64,000 nt of DNA from Qipengyuania spongiae (GTDB taxonomy: Bacteria > Pseudomonadota > Alphaproteobacteria > Sphingomonadales > Sphingomonadaceae). Shown here piece after piece: positions 17,214-26,249 of this stretch (its first letter is position 1; the number at the start of each line of letters is the position of its first letter). A program made the position numbers and the translations under genes. The stretch covers positions 1,312,501 through 1,376,500 of the forward strand of contig NZ_CP092471.1 of NCBI RefSeq assembly GCF_026168555.1. The letters run 5' to 3'. The notes below the pieces were generated by a model. That model was not told the origin of the DNA. It did no database searches and saw only the letters and a list, made by a program, of their open reading frames with translations.

Positions 17214-17229
17214 CTAACGTTTACGTCAA
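17214..17229. promoter_or_regulatory. LiuR-like palindrome before the acyl-CoA dehydrogenase operon
   Basis: CTAACGTTTACGTCAA contains two ACGT cores separated by TT with partly symmetric flanks. MerR-family LiuR regulators of branched-chain and fatty acid degradation in proteobacteria bind closely similar ACGT-NN-ACGT sites. It lies 36 bp before the dehydrogenase ATG. No regulator gene is adjacent. The rest of the 232-bp gap 17033-17264 shows no gene. Confidence 0.35.
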
Positions 17230-17264
17230 GACGAAGAGTCGGAAACGAGAGAGGAACGATCATC

Positions 17265-18443
17265 ATGTCCGATCCCGAAGCCTTCCGCGCCGAGGTGCGC
17301 GACTGGCTCGAAGCCAATTGCCCGCCCGAAATGCGCGAGCCCGTCCGCGACGAGGGCGACGTCTATTGGGGCGGCCGTAACGCCAGCTTCAAGAGCGAGG
17401 CGCAGAAGGCGTGGTTCGAAACCTGCCGCGACAAGGGCTATACCGTTCCCGATTGGCCCAAGGAATATGGCGGTGCCGGACTGAGCGCAGCCGAAGCCAA
17501 GATTCTGCGACAGGAAATGGCCCGGATCAACGCGCGCCCGCCGCTCTCCAGCTTCGGTATCTGGATGCTCGGCCCGGCGCTGCTGCATTTCGGGACCGAG
17601 GGCCAGAAGCAGAAATTCCTCAACGAGATCGCCCGCGGCGAAATCCGCTGGTGCCAAGGCTATTCGGAGCCCGGCAGCGGCTCCGACCTCGTCTCGATGC
17701 AGACCTTCGGCGAGGACAAGGGCGATCATTGGGTGGTCAACGGCCAGAAGATCTGGACCTCCTATGCCGACGAAGCCGACTGGATCTTCTGCCTCGTGCG
17801 CACGGATAAGGAGAACAAGTACCAGGGCATCACCTTCATGCTGTTCGACATGGAGAACCAGGGCGTCGACACCAAGCCGATCAAGCTGATCAGCGGCAAC
17901 AGCCCGTTCTGCGAAACCTTCTTCGACGACGTGAACGTGCCCAAATCCTACGGCGAGGATATTCCCGGCTATGTCGGCGAGATCAACCGCGGGTGGGACG
18001 TCGCCAAATATCTGCTCGGTCACGAGCGCGAGATGATTTCCGGCACAGGTGGCGGCGATCGCGCGACGTCGCTCGGCGCTGCCACCAGCCGTCAGGGCGA
18101 GCTTGATCCGGTGCTGCGCGCGGAAATGGCGCTATTCGATGTCGATGCCCTGTCCTTCACCGCGATGAGCGAGAAATTCATGGACGAGCTGAAGGCGGGC
18201 AAGGGCCATCCGGCACAGCCCAACATGCTCAAATATGCCGGCACCGAGCTTAACAAGCGGCGCCACGAGCTCATCATGGCGGCGGGCGGCAGCCAGGCGC
18301 TCGAATGGGAGAGCGAGGAAACCTCGGGCGGCAAGCCCGCGCGCAGCTGGCTCCGCACCAAGGCGAACAGCATCGAGGGCGGCACCAGCGAGGTGATGCT
18401 CAACGTCATCGCCAAGCGCATCCTCGACCTTCCCGGCGCCTGA
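17265..18443 (+). CDS. Acyl-CoA dehydrogenase family protein
   Basis: The 392-residue protein has the N-terminal helical domain (EVRDWLEANCPPEMREPV), WCQGYSEPGSGSDLVSMQTFGEDKGDHWVVNGQKIWTSYADEADW for FAD and substrate, and SIEGGTSEVMLNVIAKRIL at the C-terminus. It belongs to the branch often found in steroid, terpenoid or fatty-acid degradation, often working as a heteromer with a second dehydrogenase; another is encoded at 18871. Its promoter region has a LiuR-like palindrome. Confidence 0.9.
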   Translation: MSDPEAFRAEVRDWLEANCPPEMREPVRDEGDVYWGGRNASFKSEAQKAWFETCRDKGYTVPDWPKEYGGAGLSAAEAKILRQEMARINARPPLSSFGIWMLGPALLHFGTEGQKQKFLNEIARGEIRWCQGYSEPGSGSDLVSMQTFGEDKGDHWVVNGQKIWTSYADEADWIFCLVRTDKENKYQGITFMLFDMENQGVDTKPIKLISGNSPFCETFFDDVNVPKSYGEDIPGYVGEINRGWDVAKYLLGHEREMISGTGGGDRATSLGAATSRQGELDPVLRAEMALFDVDALSFTAMSEKFMDELKAGKGHPAQPNMLKYAGTELNKRRHELIMAAGGSQALEWESEETSGGKPARSWLRTKANSIEGGTSEVMLNVIAKRILDLPGA

Positions 18444-18445
18444 TC

Positions 18446-18856
18446 GTGGCAACGGTCGCGACCAACGCCGCGCTGACGGCGGCCATGGCCAGCAGTCCCT
18501 ATACGCTGGTCGGTGCGGCCATGGTCGGCAGCGCGATTGAGAATGTCGAGGATTCGCAGCTCAGCGGACTTCTCGTCTCGGGCGAGGAGGCGATCCTCGC
18601 CGCAGGGGGAGAGGACGGCGCGGTGCTGTTCACCTCGACCCGCGTGATCGTGGCCGAACAGTCCGGAATCATCAGCAAGCGCCTGGCGGTAAAGGCCTTT
18701 CGCCGCGACGCCATCGTCTCCTACGCGATCGATCCAGACAAGCTCGTCAATCTGACGCTGTTCGGCGCTTTCGGACAGGTCGATCTCTATTTCGAAACCG
18801 GCTTCGATCCCATGCTGCTGTCGCAGTGGCTGGGCGAAACGCTCGGATCAAACTGA
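18446..18856 (+). CDS. PH-like (bacterial pleckstrin homology/YokE-type) protein
   Basis: The 136-residue product is hydrophobic at the start, then has a beta-rich core (EEAILAAGGEDGAVLFTSTRVIVAEQSGIISKRLAVKAFRRDAIVSYAID), as in small bacterial PH domains, ending in a helix (PMLLSQWLGETL). No enzyme motif is visible. GTG 18446 lies 3 bp after the upstream stop; ATG 18485 is an alternative start. It sits between two acyl-CoA dehydrogenase genes. Confidence 0.6.
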   Translation: MATVATNAALTAAMASSPYTLVGAAMVGSAIENVEDSQLSGLLVSGEEAILAAGGEDGAVLFTSTRVIVAEQSGIISKRLAVKAFRRDAIVSYAIDPDKLVNLTLFGAFGQVDLYFETGFDPMLLSQWLGETLGSN

Positions 18857-18870
18857 CAAGGTAACTCAAC

Positions 18871-20010
18871 ATGCCTCTCTATCACGACGAAGATCAGGCG
18901 ATGCTCGCCGAGAGCGCCAGCCAGTTCATGGCCGATCAGGGCAACATCAAGGACCAACTGCGCCACTGGCGCGACCGCGAATGCAAGGACGGTTTCGGCC
19001 ATGCGCTGTGGAAGCAGTTCGCCGAAATGGGCTTCACCGGCATCCTCGTGGACGAGGACGATGGCGGGCTGGGCATGGGTCATGTCGAGGCGGGGATCGT
19101 GCTCGAGCAGATCGGCCGCAATCTCACGCCTTCGCCTTTCCTCACCAGTTCGGTCCTTGCCGCGACGGCGCTCAAGCATGCCGGCGACGATGCGAAGGGG
19201 CGCTGGCTGCCCGGCATGATTGAGGGCGAGAAGGTCTATGCCGTCGCGATCGACGAAGGCGCCAAGCATCGGCCCGAAACGATCCGCACCAAGGCGGAGA
19301 AATCCGGCAACGGCTTTCGTCTGTCCGGCAAGAAGGACTTCGTGATCCACGGCGCGAGTGCGGACATGATGATCGTCGCCGCGCGGACTTCGGGCAGCGA
19401 CGGCGATGCCGACGGTGTCACCCTGTTCGCGGTGCCTAGGGATGCCGCCGGGATGACCCACGATGCCGTCCGCCTGGTCGACAGTTCGATGACGACGCAC
19501 ACGAAGTTCGACGGCGTCGAGCTCGATGGCGACGCGGTGATCGGCGAGGTCGATGGCGGGCGGGAAGTCCTGAATGCGATGCTCGCCGCCGGCAGGGTCG
19601 GCGTGGCGGCCGAAGGCGTGGGCGTCGCACAGGGCGCGATGGACATGACCGTCGATTACCTCAAGCAGCGCAAGCAGTTCGGCAGGCTGATCGGGGAATT
19701 CCAGGCGCTCCAGCACCGTGCCGCGCATCTCTATTCCGAAGTCGAGATCGCCCGCGCGGTCACGATCAAGGCGGCGCAGCTGCTCGACGGCGGCAGCGAG
19801 AAAGCCGACCTGATGACCTCGGTCGCCAAGGCCAAGGTCGCCAAAGCCGCCGGGCTCGCCGTGCGCGAGGGCGTCCAGATGCATGGCGGCATCGGCATGA
19901 CCGACGAATACGATATCGGCCTCTACATGAAGCGCGACCGCGCGCTTCAGGAGTTCCTTGGCGACCAGTACTATCACGCCGGACGCGTGGCGGAACTCAG
20001 CGGCTATTGA
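18871..20010 (+). CDS. Acyl-CoA dehydrogenase, pimeloyl-CoA/steroid small-subunit-like
   Basis: The 379-residue protein begins LYHDEDQAMLAESASQFMAD, has GFTGILVDEDDGGLGMGHVEAGIVLEQIGRNL, and a C-terminal domain with QRKQFGRLIGEFQALQHRAAHLYSEVEIARA and QMHGGIGMTDEYDIGLYMKRDRA. The central substrate region is less canonical than in the 17265 enzyme, consistent with a non-catalytic or small partner in a heterotetramer. The paired arrangement supports this, though it is inference. Confidence 0.85.
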   Translation: MPLYHDEDQAMLAESASQFMADQGNIKDQLRHWRDRECKDGFGHALWKQFAEMGFTGILVDEDDGGLGMGHVEAGIVLEQIGRNLTPSPFLTSSVLAATALKHAGDDAKGRWLPGMIEGEKVYAVAIDEGAKHRPETIRTKAEKSGNGFRLSGKKDFVIHGASADMMIVAARTSGSDGDADGVTLFAVPRDAAGMTHDAVRLVDSSMTTHTKFDGVELDGDAVIGEVDGGREVLNAMLAAGRVGVAAEGVGVAQGAMDMTVDYLKQRKQFGRLIGEFQALQHRAAHLYSEVEIARAVTIKAAQLLDGGSEKADLMTSVAKAKVAKAAGLAVREGVQMHGGIGMTDEYDIGLYMKRDRALQEFLGDQYYHAGRVAELSGY

Positions 20011-20039
20011 GACCTGATCGAGACAGGGGAAAGCGTATC

Positions 20040-20846
20040 ATGAACCTACAAGACCTTTTCAGCCTCGAAGGGCGCGTCGCGCTCGTCACCGGCGGCAGCC
20101 GTGGTATCGGCCGGATGATCGTCGAGGGATTCCTCGCTGCCGGAATCGATCGGGTGTATATTACTGCGCGCAAGGGTGGCGAGCTGAACGAGACGGCCGA
20201 GGAGCTGGGCGAGAAGGTGGTGCCCATCCAGGGCGACATCTCGACGATCGAGGGTATCGACGAACTCGTGGCCGAGATATCCGGCCGTGAGGATCGTCTC
20301 GACATTCTCGTCAACAATGCGGGCGCCGCATGGGGCGTCGACTACCTCGAATTCCCGGAAAGCGGCTGGGACAAGGTCATGGACCTCAACGTCAAGACGC
20401 CGTTCTTCCTGACGCAGAAGCTGCACAAGCTCCTGACCGCCGCCGCCAGCGCCGACCGGCCTGCCAAGGTCATCAATATCACTTCGGTCGACGGGCAGCG
20501 GGTCAATCCGTGGGAAACCTACAGCTACCAAGCTTCCAAGGCGGCGCTGATCCACCTCACCCGGCGGATGGCTGCGCGCTTGGTGAAGGATCACATCTAC
20601 GTGACCAGCCTCGCGCCCGGTGCCTTCCCGTCCAACATGAACCGCGCGGCGCGAGACATGGAGGAACAGAGCGCAAAGGGCATTCCCAGCAAGCGCGTCG
20701 GTGACAAGTTCGACATGGGTGGCACCGCCGTCTACCTCGCGAGCCGGGCCGGCGACTACACGATCGGCGAGACGCTGACCGTGGATGGCGGGATCGTGAA
20801 CGCGCACCTGCCCACGCATTTCGCCAATCCGGAAGGCGGGCACTGA
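20040..20846 (+). CDS. Short-chain dehydrogenase/reductase (RhlG-like)
   Basis: The 268-residue SDR shows TGGSRGIGRMIVEGF for nucleotide binding, LVNNAGAAWG, the catalytic ITSVDG Ser and the YSYQASKAA Tyr-Lys pair, plus SLAPGAFPSNM. It is probably NADP-dependent, acting on a 3-oxo or 3-hydroxyacyl substrate; the closest well-known pattern is RhlG-type. GGGGAAAG stands before ATG 20040. It ends the plus-strand acyl-CoA operon. Confidence 0.88.
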   Translation: MNLQDLFSLEGRVALVTGGSRGIGRMIVEGFLAAGIDRVYITARKGGELNETAEELGEKVVPIQGDISTIEGIDELVAEISGREDRLDILVNNAGAAWGVDYLEFPESGWDKVMDLNVKTPFFLTQKLHKLLTAAASADRPAKVINITSVDGQRVNPWETYSYQASKAALIHLTRRMAARLVKDHIYVTSLAPGAFPSNMNRAARDMEEQSAKGIPSKRVGDKFDMGGTAVYLASRAGDYTIGETLTVDGGIVNAHLPTHFANPEGGH

Positions 20847-20910
20847 GACCCCGGAGCGGGGGGCGGGCGACAATGTCTGCCCCTTGGCGTTCCGGATTTG
20901 TCGACAGTCG

Positions 20911-21558
20911 TCAGTTCATCAATTGTCGGACGAAGGGGATGAGTCCGGTCTGACGCTGGCGCTTCATCCGTTCGGCGTCGAGGATCTCGCGAACCTTGGC
21001 GAAGCATCCGGCCATGTCGTCGTTGATCACGACATAGTCGTAGGCGTCCCAGTGGCTGATCTCGCTGCGGGCGCGTTCCATGCGGGCATCGATCACCTGC
21101 GCCGAATCCGTGGCGCGGCTCTCCAACCGGCGACGCAATTCCGCGATGCTGGGGGGCAGGATGAACACGCGGACGACGTCCTGCTGATCCTTCTGATAAA
21201 GTTGCTGCGTGCCTTGCCAATCAATGTCGAAGAGGAAATCCTGCCCGCCTTTCAGCGCGCTCCTGATCCGGCCCTTGGGTGTGCCATAGCGATAGCCGAA
21301 GACGTGCGCCCACTCGTAGAAATCGTCTTCCTCCACCAGTCGGTCGAATTCCGCTTCCGATACGAAGTAGTAATGCGTGCCCTCGACCTCGCCAGGTCGG
21401 GGAGGGCGAGTGGTCACGCTGACGGAGAGCCTGATCTCTTCATCGGCGTCCAGAAGCATTCGGCTGATCGTGGTCTTCCCCGCCCCGCTGGGCGAGGAAA
21501 GGATGAACATCAGGCCCCGCCGTGCGAGGGTATCGTCCGTATGGTCGGATTCGGGCAT
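20911..21558 (-). CDS. gmk: Guanylate kinase
   Basis: The 215-residue enzyme phosphorylates GMP to GDP with ATP. The P-loop SSPSGAGKTTISRMLL is at about 20-35, followed by SVTTRPPRPGEVEGTHYYFVSE (GMP-binding) and DIDWQGTQQL. The annotated ATG at 21558 adds a 16-residue charged N-terminal extension before LMFILSS; an internal start at 21510 is possible. It converges with the SDR gene. Confidence 0.93.
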   Translation of the reverse strand: MPESDHTDDTLARRGLMFILSSPSGAGKTTISRMLLDADEEIRLSVSVTTRPPRPGEVEGTHYYFVSEAEFDRLVEEDDFYEWAHVFGYRYGTPKGRIRSALKGGQDFLFDIDWQGTQQLYQKDQQDVVRVFILPPSIAELRRRLESRATDSAQVIDARMERARSEISHWDAYDYVVINDDMAGCFAKVREILDAERMKRQRQTGLIPFVRQLMN

Positions 21559-21609
21559 GCGCGTCTATGAGACGGACGGCGCTCGCAAATCAAGCACCGG
21601 AAGGGTGGA

Positions 21610-22023
21610 TCAGTCCTCGCCGTGCGCCTGCTCTATCAGTTCACGATCGCCTTCGTGCCGCTGGCGTCGCTTGCTCTGGCGTCGATCGTAAAGGGTCTTG
21701 GCGATCGCGCCGCCGCCCACGATGACTGCGCCTGGCACATTGCGGATCGCCAGCTTGGCAAGGCCGAAGCTCAAGAGCGACTGGCCGAGAGATTTGTTGC
21801 GAATGATCTGCTTGGCGGTGTTGTCGCCGTAGCGGCCGCGCAGGATGCCGCGTTCGATTGCCCGGCGCGCTAGGTAGGAGCCTGCGCGAATGGCGACATC
21901 GGCCATCATCAGATTAGTCGCCGGGTTTTCCGTCGGCCCCGGCATACCCTCGGTGCTTCCGGGTGTTTTAGCGCGTGCCTTGGCGACTGCCTTGGCACCG
22001 TAACCTGCGACGTGCTTGACCAT
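21610..22023 (-). CDS. Conserved hypothetical basic protein
   Basis: The 137-residue protein is Ala/Lys/Arg-rich. An N-terminal basic helix (GYGAKAVAKARAK) is followed by a probable amphipathic or weakly hydrophobic stretch (LLSFGLAKLAIRNVPGAVIVGGGAIAKTLYDRR, about 85-117) and a highly charged C-terminus. I do not recognise a family. It lies between gmk and sspB on the same strand, 38 bp after sspB, and may be co-transcribed. Confidence 0.65.
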   Translation of the reverse strand: MVKHVAGYGAKAVAKARAKTPGSTEGMPGPTENPATNLMMADVAIRAGSYLARRAIERGILRGRYGDNTAKQIIRNKSLGQSLLSFGLAKLAIRNVPGAVIVGGGAIAKTLYDRRQSKRRQRHEGDRELIEQAHGED

Positions 22024-22061
22024 AATGCTGCCCCTGTATCGGCGCAGCGATCGAGCTGTGC

Positions 22062-22577
22062 CTACTTCTTCCGACCGAAATCCACGGTCACGACGTTCGA
22101 TCCGTCGTCCGATTCCTTAACTGACGCGACGGCACCCTGTTCCGCCGCACCTTCGGCCCCGTCATTCTCCGGCACTTCGGTCGAAGCAGGAGCCATATCG
22201 GCAACGGTCGCTTGGAACTGGAGCCCGAAATCGACCGCCGGATCGACGAACTGGGTGATCGCGGCGTAGGGGATTTCCAGTTCGGCCGGGATCTGATTGA
22301 AGCTGAGGCCGACGCCGAACCCGTCTTCGCGCACGTTCAGATTCCAGAACTTGTTCTGGAGCACGATCGTCATTTCGTCCGGAAACCGCTCGCGCAGGGA
22401 TTTCGGCACGGAGACTCCGGGAGCATGAGTCTTGAACGTGATGTAGAAATGGTGATTGCCGGGCAGTTCGCCGCCCGAATCCTCGATCTCGCCGAGGACG
22501 CGGCCGACGACTGCACGCAGGGCCTCCTGCACGATGGCATCGTAGGGGATCAGGCTGTCGGGCGTTTCGTCGCTCAT
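22062..22577 (-). CDS. sspB: ClpXP adaptor SspB family protein
   Basis: The 171-residue protein has the SspB substrate-binding fold (YDAIVQEALRAVVGRVLGEIED, GNHHFYITFKTHAPGVSVPKSLRERFP, EMTIVLQNKFWNLNV), then a flexible acidic linker and the C-terminal VVTVDFGRKK, resembling the ClpX-docking XB peptide. SspB tethers ssrA-tagged and other substrates to ClpXP. Alphaproteobacterial SspB is the divergent SspB-alpha type. ATG 22577 gives the conserved start; longer frames are non-coding-like. Confidence 0.88.
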   Translation of the reverse strand: MSDETPDSLIPYDAIVQEALRAVVGRVLGEIEDSGGELPGNHHFYITFKTHAPGVSVPKSLRERFPDEMTIVLQNKFWNLNVREDGFGVGLSFNQIPAELEIPYAAITQFVDPAVDFGLQFQATVADMAPASTEVPENDGAEGAAEQGAVASVKESDDGSNVVTVDFGRKK

Positions 22578-22686
22578 GATGCCCGCTAGGTGGCGGCGGT
22601 CGCGCATTCGGTCAAGCGCCAAGTCTCGCCGATCCACCGCCTCGCGCCACTTGCCAGCCGCGCAACTGCGCCTATAGCCCGCTCCC

Positions 22687-23280
22687 ATGCGAACCGGACG
22701 TATCGAGCGCAAGACCGCGGAAACCGACATTCTGGTCGAGGTCAATCTCGACGGAACAGGCACCTATGACGTGTCCACCGGGATCGGATTCCTGGACCAT
22801 ATGGTGGAACAGTTCGCCAAACATTCCCTGATCGACGTGATGCTGAAAGTGAACGGCGACCTCCACGTCGACCAGCATCACACGACCGAGGATAGCGCGC
22901 TCGCACTGGGGCGGGCGCTGTCGCAGGCGCTCGGCGACAAGGGCGGGATCGCGCGTTATGGCAGCGCCCATTCGCCGATGGACGAGACCTTGGCGCGCGT
23001 GGCGCTCGACCTGTCCGGGCGGCCCTACTTCGTCTGGAAGGCCGCTTTCACCCAGGCGAAGCTGGGCGAGTGGGACACCGAGCTGATCGAGCACTGGTTC
23101 CACTCCATCGCCCAGACCGCAGGCATCACGCTGCACTGCGAGGTGCTTTACGGCCAGAACAACCACCATATCTGCGAGGCGCTCTACAAGGGGTTCGCCC
23201 GCGCGATGCGCATTGCCGTGGAGATCGATCCGCGCAAGGGCGGGGCGGTGCCGAGCACCAAGGGCCAGCTTGGTGGCTGA
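22687..23280 (+). CDS. hisB: Imidazoleglycerol-phosphate dehydratase
   Basis: The 197-residue single-domain HisB (no N-terminal phosphatase) carries the two manganese-binding repeats: [17 protein letters not shown] with [14 protein letters not shown], and [39 protein letters not shown]. It dehydrates IGP to imidazole acetol phosphate. It is first in the hisB-hisH-hisA-hisF-hisE run and overlaps hisH by 8 bp. The 109-bp gap to divergent sspB should hold the promoter. Confidence 0.95.
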   Translation: MRTGRIERKTAETDILVEVNLDGTGTYDVSTGIGFLDHMVEQFAKHSLIDVMLKVNGDLHVDQHHTTEDSALALGRALSQALGDKGGIARYGSAHSPMDETLARVALDLSGRPYFVWKAAFTQAKLGEWDTELIEHWFHSIAQTAGITLHCEVLYGQNNHHICEALYKGFARAMRIAVEIDPRKGGAVPSTKGQLGG

Positions 23281-23899
23281 GATCGTCGCGCTGGTCGATT
23301 ACGGCGCCGGCAATCTCCATTCGGTCGAGAACGCGCTGCGCAAGGTCGGGGCCGAGGTAATTGTGACCGCCGATCCGGAAACCCTGCGCGCCGCCGACCG
23401 GATCGTGCTGCCGGGCGTCGGCTCCTTCCGCGCCTGCGCCGAAGGTCTGCGCGCGGTCGACGGCGCGATCGAGGCGATGAGCGAGCGCGTGCTGGTGGGC
23501 GGCGCGCCGTTTCTCGGCATTTGTGTCGGAATGCAGCTGCTCGCCGATGTCGGGCTGGAGCATGGCAGCACGCCGGGCCTCGGCTGGATTTCGGGGGAGG
23601 TCCGCCCACTCGCGCCGAAGGATCGCGACGTGAAGGTCCCGCATATGGGCTGGAACGAAGTCGCCCCGCTGCCCCATGCGCGCGACCATGCCGTGCTGGA
23701 TGCAGGCGAGGCCTATTTCCTCCACTCCTACCACTTCCAGGCCGAGCGCGGGGCGGACATACTGGCGATGACCGATCACGGTGGTAGCTTGGTTGCCGCG
23801 GTAGGACGCGACAATATCGCCGGTGTCCAGTTCCATCCGGAGAAGAGCCAGAGCTACGGCCTCGGCCTGCTCGCCAATTTCCTGGAGTGGCGCCCGTGA
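23273..23899 (+). CDS. hisH: Imidazole glycerol phosphate synthase glutaminase subunit
   Basis: The 208-residue class I amidotransferase supplies ammonia from glutamine to HisF. The nucleophile Cys is in [10 protein letters not shown], with His/Glu in [13 protein letters not shown] 23273, inside the last codons of hisB, matches the family N-terminus ([20 protein letters not shown]). It overlaps hisA by 4 bp (GTGA). Confidence 0.95.
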   Translation: MAEIVALVDYGAGNLHSVENALRKVGAEVIVTADPETLRAADRIVLPGVGSFRACAEGLRAVDGAIEAMSERVLVGGAPFLGICVGMQLLADVGLEHGSTPGLGWISGEVRPLAPKDRDVKVPHMGWNEVAPLPHARDHAVLDAGEAYFLHSYHFQAERGADILAMTDHGGSLVAAVGRDNIAGVQFHPEKSQSYGLGLLANFLEWRP

Positions 23900-24636
23900 T
23901 CGTCTTTCCCGCCATCGATTTGAAGGGCGGCGAGGTGGTGCGCCTCGCCGAAGGGGACATGGACCGCGCGACTGTCTATGGCGACGACCCCGCCGCGCAG
24001 GCACGCGCTTTCGCGGAAGCCGGGGCAACCCATCTTCATGTCGTCGATCTCGACGGCTCCTTCGCCGGAAGCGCGCGCAACCGTTCGGCGGTCGAACGGG
24101 TGGTCGAGGCTTTTCCCGGCAAGGTGCAATTGGGCGGCGGCATCCGCAAGCGCGGGGACGTCGAGGGCTGGCTCGCTGCCGGAGTGGCCCGGATCGTGAT
24201 GGGCAGCGCCGCTCTCAAGGACCCGGATTTCGTGCGCGACATGGCCGGCGCGCATCCCGGCGCCATCGTCGTCGCGGTCGATGCGCGCGATGGCATGGTC
24301 GCGACCGAGGGCTGGGCTGAGCTGTCCGACGTGCCGGTGGTCGATCTCGCCCGCCGGTTCGAGGATGCGGGCGTCGCGGCGCTGCTCTTCACCGATATCG
24401 GACGCGACGGGCTGCTGCGCGGCGTCAATCTGCAAGCGACGGTCGAACTTGCCCGGCAGGTGTCCATCCCTGTGATCGCCAGCGGCGGCGTTGCGGGAAT
24501 AGCGGATATCGAGGCCCTGTCGCGCCACCGCGAGGACGGTATCGAGGGCGTCATCACCGGGCGCGCACTCTATGACGGGCGGCTCGACCTTGGCGAGGCG
24601 CTTGCCATCGAGGGTTCGGGAGCGCGGCCGTCATGA
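23896..24636 (+). CDS. hisA: ProFAR isomerase (1-(5-phosphoribosyl)-5-aminoimidazole-4-carboxamide isomerase)
   Basis: The 246-residue TIM barrel begins with family-standard [19 protein letters not shown] (catalytic Asp early) and ends with phosphate-binding loops [11 protein letters not shown] and [11 protein letters not shown]. It performs the Amadori isomerisation of ProFAR to PRFAR. I prefer GTG 23896, overlapping the hisH stop, to GTG 23887 because it gives the usual N-terminus. The overlap with hisF is ATGA. Confidence 0.93.
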   Translation: MIVFPAIDLKGGEVVRLAEGDMDRATVYGDDPAAQARAFAEAGATHLHVVDLDGSFAGSARNRSAVERVVEAFPGKVQLGGGIRKRGDVEGWLAAGVARIVMGSAALKDPDFVRDMAGAHPGAIVVAVDARDGMVATEGWAELSDVPVVDLARRFEDAGVAALLFTDIGRDGLLRGVNLQATVELARQVSIPVIASGGVAGIADIEALSRHREDGIEGVITGRALYDGRLDLGEALAIEGSGARPS

Positions 24637-25400
24637 CCGTCCGCGTGCGCGTCATTCCCTGTCTCGACGTTGCCGACGGGCGGGTGGTGAAGGGCGTCAA
24701 TTTCGTCGATCTGAAGGATGCCGGCGATCCGGTAGAGCAGGCCCAGGCCTACGATCTCGCCGGGGCCGACGAACTTTGTTTTCTCGATATCTCCGCCAGC
24801 CACGAGGGACGCGGAACCTTGCTCGACATCGTGCGGCGGACGGCAGCGGTGTGTTTCATGCCGCTGACCGTGGGCGGCGGCGTGCGCAGCGTCGAGGATG
24901 CGCGCGCGCTCCTGCTCGCCGGCGCGGACAAGGTGGCGGTCAACAGTGCAGCGGTCGCACGGCCCGAACTGGTTAGCGAGATCGCCGATCGCTTCGGCAG
25001 CCAGTGCGTCGTCGCCAGTGTCGATGCGCGGGTCGGCACGGAGGGCTCGCGGGGCTGGGAGGTGTTCACCCATGGCGGTCGCCGCGCAACCGGGATCGAC
25101 GCGGTCGAGCATGCGATCCGCCTCGCCGAACTTGGCGCGGGAGAGTTGCTCGTCACCTCGATGGATGCCGACGGGACCAAGGATGGCTACGATGTCGAGC
25201 TTACCCGCGCGATCGCCGATGCAGTGTCGGTGCCGGTGATTGCCAGTGGCGGCGTGGGCACGCTCGACCATCTGGTGGCGGGCATCACCCGCGGCCATGC
25301 GAGCGCGGTGCTTGCCGCCTCGATCTTCCATTTCGGAACGCACACCATCGCCGAGGCGCATGCCGCCCTGCGCGCGGCCGGGCTGCCTGTGCGGATCTAG
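24633..25400 (+). CDS. hisF: Imidazole glycerol phosphate synthase cyclase subunit
   Basis: The 255-residue TIM barrel pairs with His[20 protein letters not shown] holds the catalytic Asp, [11 protein letters not shown] and [19 protein letters not shown] carry the second Asp and phosphate contacts, and [11 protein letters not shown] completes the barrel. It converts PRFAR and ammonia to IGP and AICAR. Coupled to hisA by ATGA. Confidence 0.96.
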   Translation: MTVRVRVIPCLDVADGRVVKGVNFVDLKDAGDPVEQAQAYDLAGADELCFLDISASHEGRGTLLDIVRRTAAVCFMPLTVGGGVRSVEDARALLLAGADKVAVNSAAVARPELVSEIADRFGSQCVVASVDARVGTEGSRGWEVFTHGGRRATGIDAVEHAIRLAELGAGELLVTSMDADGTKDGYDVELTRAIADAVSVPVIASGGVGTLDHLVAGITRGHASAVLAASIFHFGTHTIAEAHAALRAAGLPVRI

Positions 25401-25439
25401 GATAATGGTGCGGGATTGACCGGCGGCGGCGGGCGATCC

Positions 25440-25778
25440 ATGAGCCCGGCCATGGACACGCTGGCCCGCCTCGCAAAAACCATCGCCGCACGGCGCGGCG
25501 CCGATGCCGGCAGCAGCTATGTGGCACGGCTGCTTGCCGGCGGACCGCCCGCGATCGCGCGCAAGGTGGGGGAGGAAGCGGTCGAGACCGTGATTGCCGC
25601 ACTCTCGCAAGGAACGGACGAACTGCGCGACGAGGCGGCCGATCTGCTGTTCCATCTGCTGGTCCTGCTCGAGGCGAGGGGCGTGGCTTTCGCCGACGTT
25701 CTTGCCGAACTCGACCGGCGGGAAGGTGTGTCGGGCCTCGACGAGAAGGCGGCGAGAAGTGCGGAAAGGAGCGACTGA
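25440..25778 (+). CDS. hisE: Phosphoribosyl-ATP diphosphatase
   Basis: The 112-residue all-helical MazG-type protein has [36 protein letters not shown], with the acidic metal ligands. It hydrolyses PR-ATP to PR-AMP. HisE is separate from HisI, as in many alphaproteobacteria. ATG 25440 was chosen over an upstream TTG because it places the conserved [15 protein letters not shown] near the start. The hit gene begins directly after the stop. Confidence 0.93.
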   Translation: MSPAMDTLARLAKTIAARRGADAGSSYVARLLAGGPPAIARKVGEEAVETVIAALSQGTDELRDEAADLLFHLLVLLEARGVAFADVLAELDRREGVSGLDEKAARSAERSD

Positions 25779-26153
25779 ATGCCGATCGATGCGACCGAGC
25801 CCTACGATGCGGACAACATCTTCGCGAAGATCCTGCGGGGCGAGATCCCGTCGTCCAAGGTCTATGAAGACGAATGGGCCTATGCCTTCGAGGACATCAA
25901 TCCGCAGGCCGAGATCCATACCCTCGTCATTCCCAAGGGTGAGTATGTCAGCTGGGACGATTTCAGCATGAGCGCGAGCGCCGAGGAAATCGCCGGCTTC
26001 GTCCGCGCTGTCGGCAAGGTCGCGCGGGACAAGGGACTGGTCGAGCCGGGCTATCGCCTGCTGGCCAATGTCGGCGCGCATGGCGGGCAGGAAGTCCCGC
26101 ATTTTCATGTGCATATCTTCGGCGGTCAGCCGCTTGGCCGGATGATCGCCTGA
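25779..26153 (+). CDS. hit: HIT family nucleotide hydrolase/transferase
   Basis: The 124-residue HINT-like protein has IFAKILRGEIPSSKVYEDEWAYAFEDINPQAEIHTLVIPK and the histidine triad HFHVHIFGG (HxHxH). HINT enzymes hydrolyse AMP-lysine-type phosphoramidates. The ATG abuts the hisE stop, so it is the last gene of the his operon; a his-hit arrangement is common in this lineage, but no role in histidine synthesis is known. Confidence 0.93.
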   Translation: MPIDATEPYDADNIFAKILRGEIPSSKVYEDEWAYAFEDINPQAEIHTLVIPKGEYVSWDDFSMSASAEEIAGFVRAVGKVARDKGLVEPGYRLLANVGAHGGQEVPHFHVHIFGGQPLGRMIA

Positions 26154-26249
26154 TCGCCGTCGGTCGTGACAGCGGTTCGCCCCCGTTGAGAAACATTTTA
26201 ACTTGGGACCGCTTGCCTAGCGATTCTCGCCTCAGCTAAGGCACGTTCC

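Noticed and set aside
20859..20885. Hairpin between the convergent SDR and gmk genes as terminator
   Set aside because: The stem is short and bulged (GGGGC/GCCCC plus GAC/GTC) and lacks a T-run on either strand.
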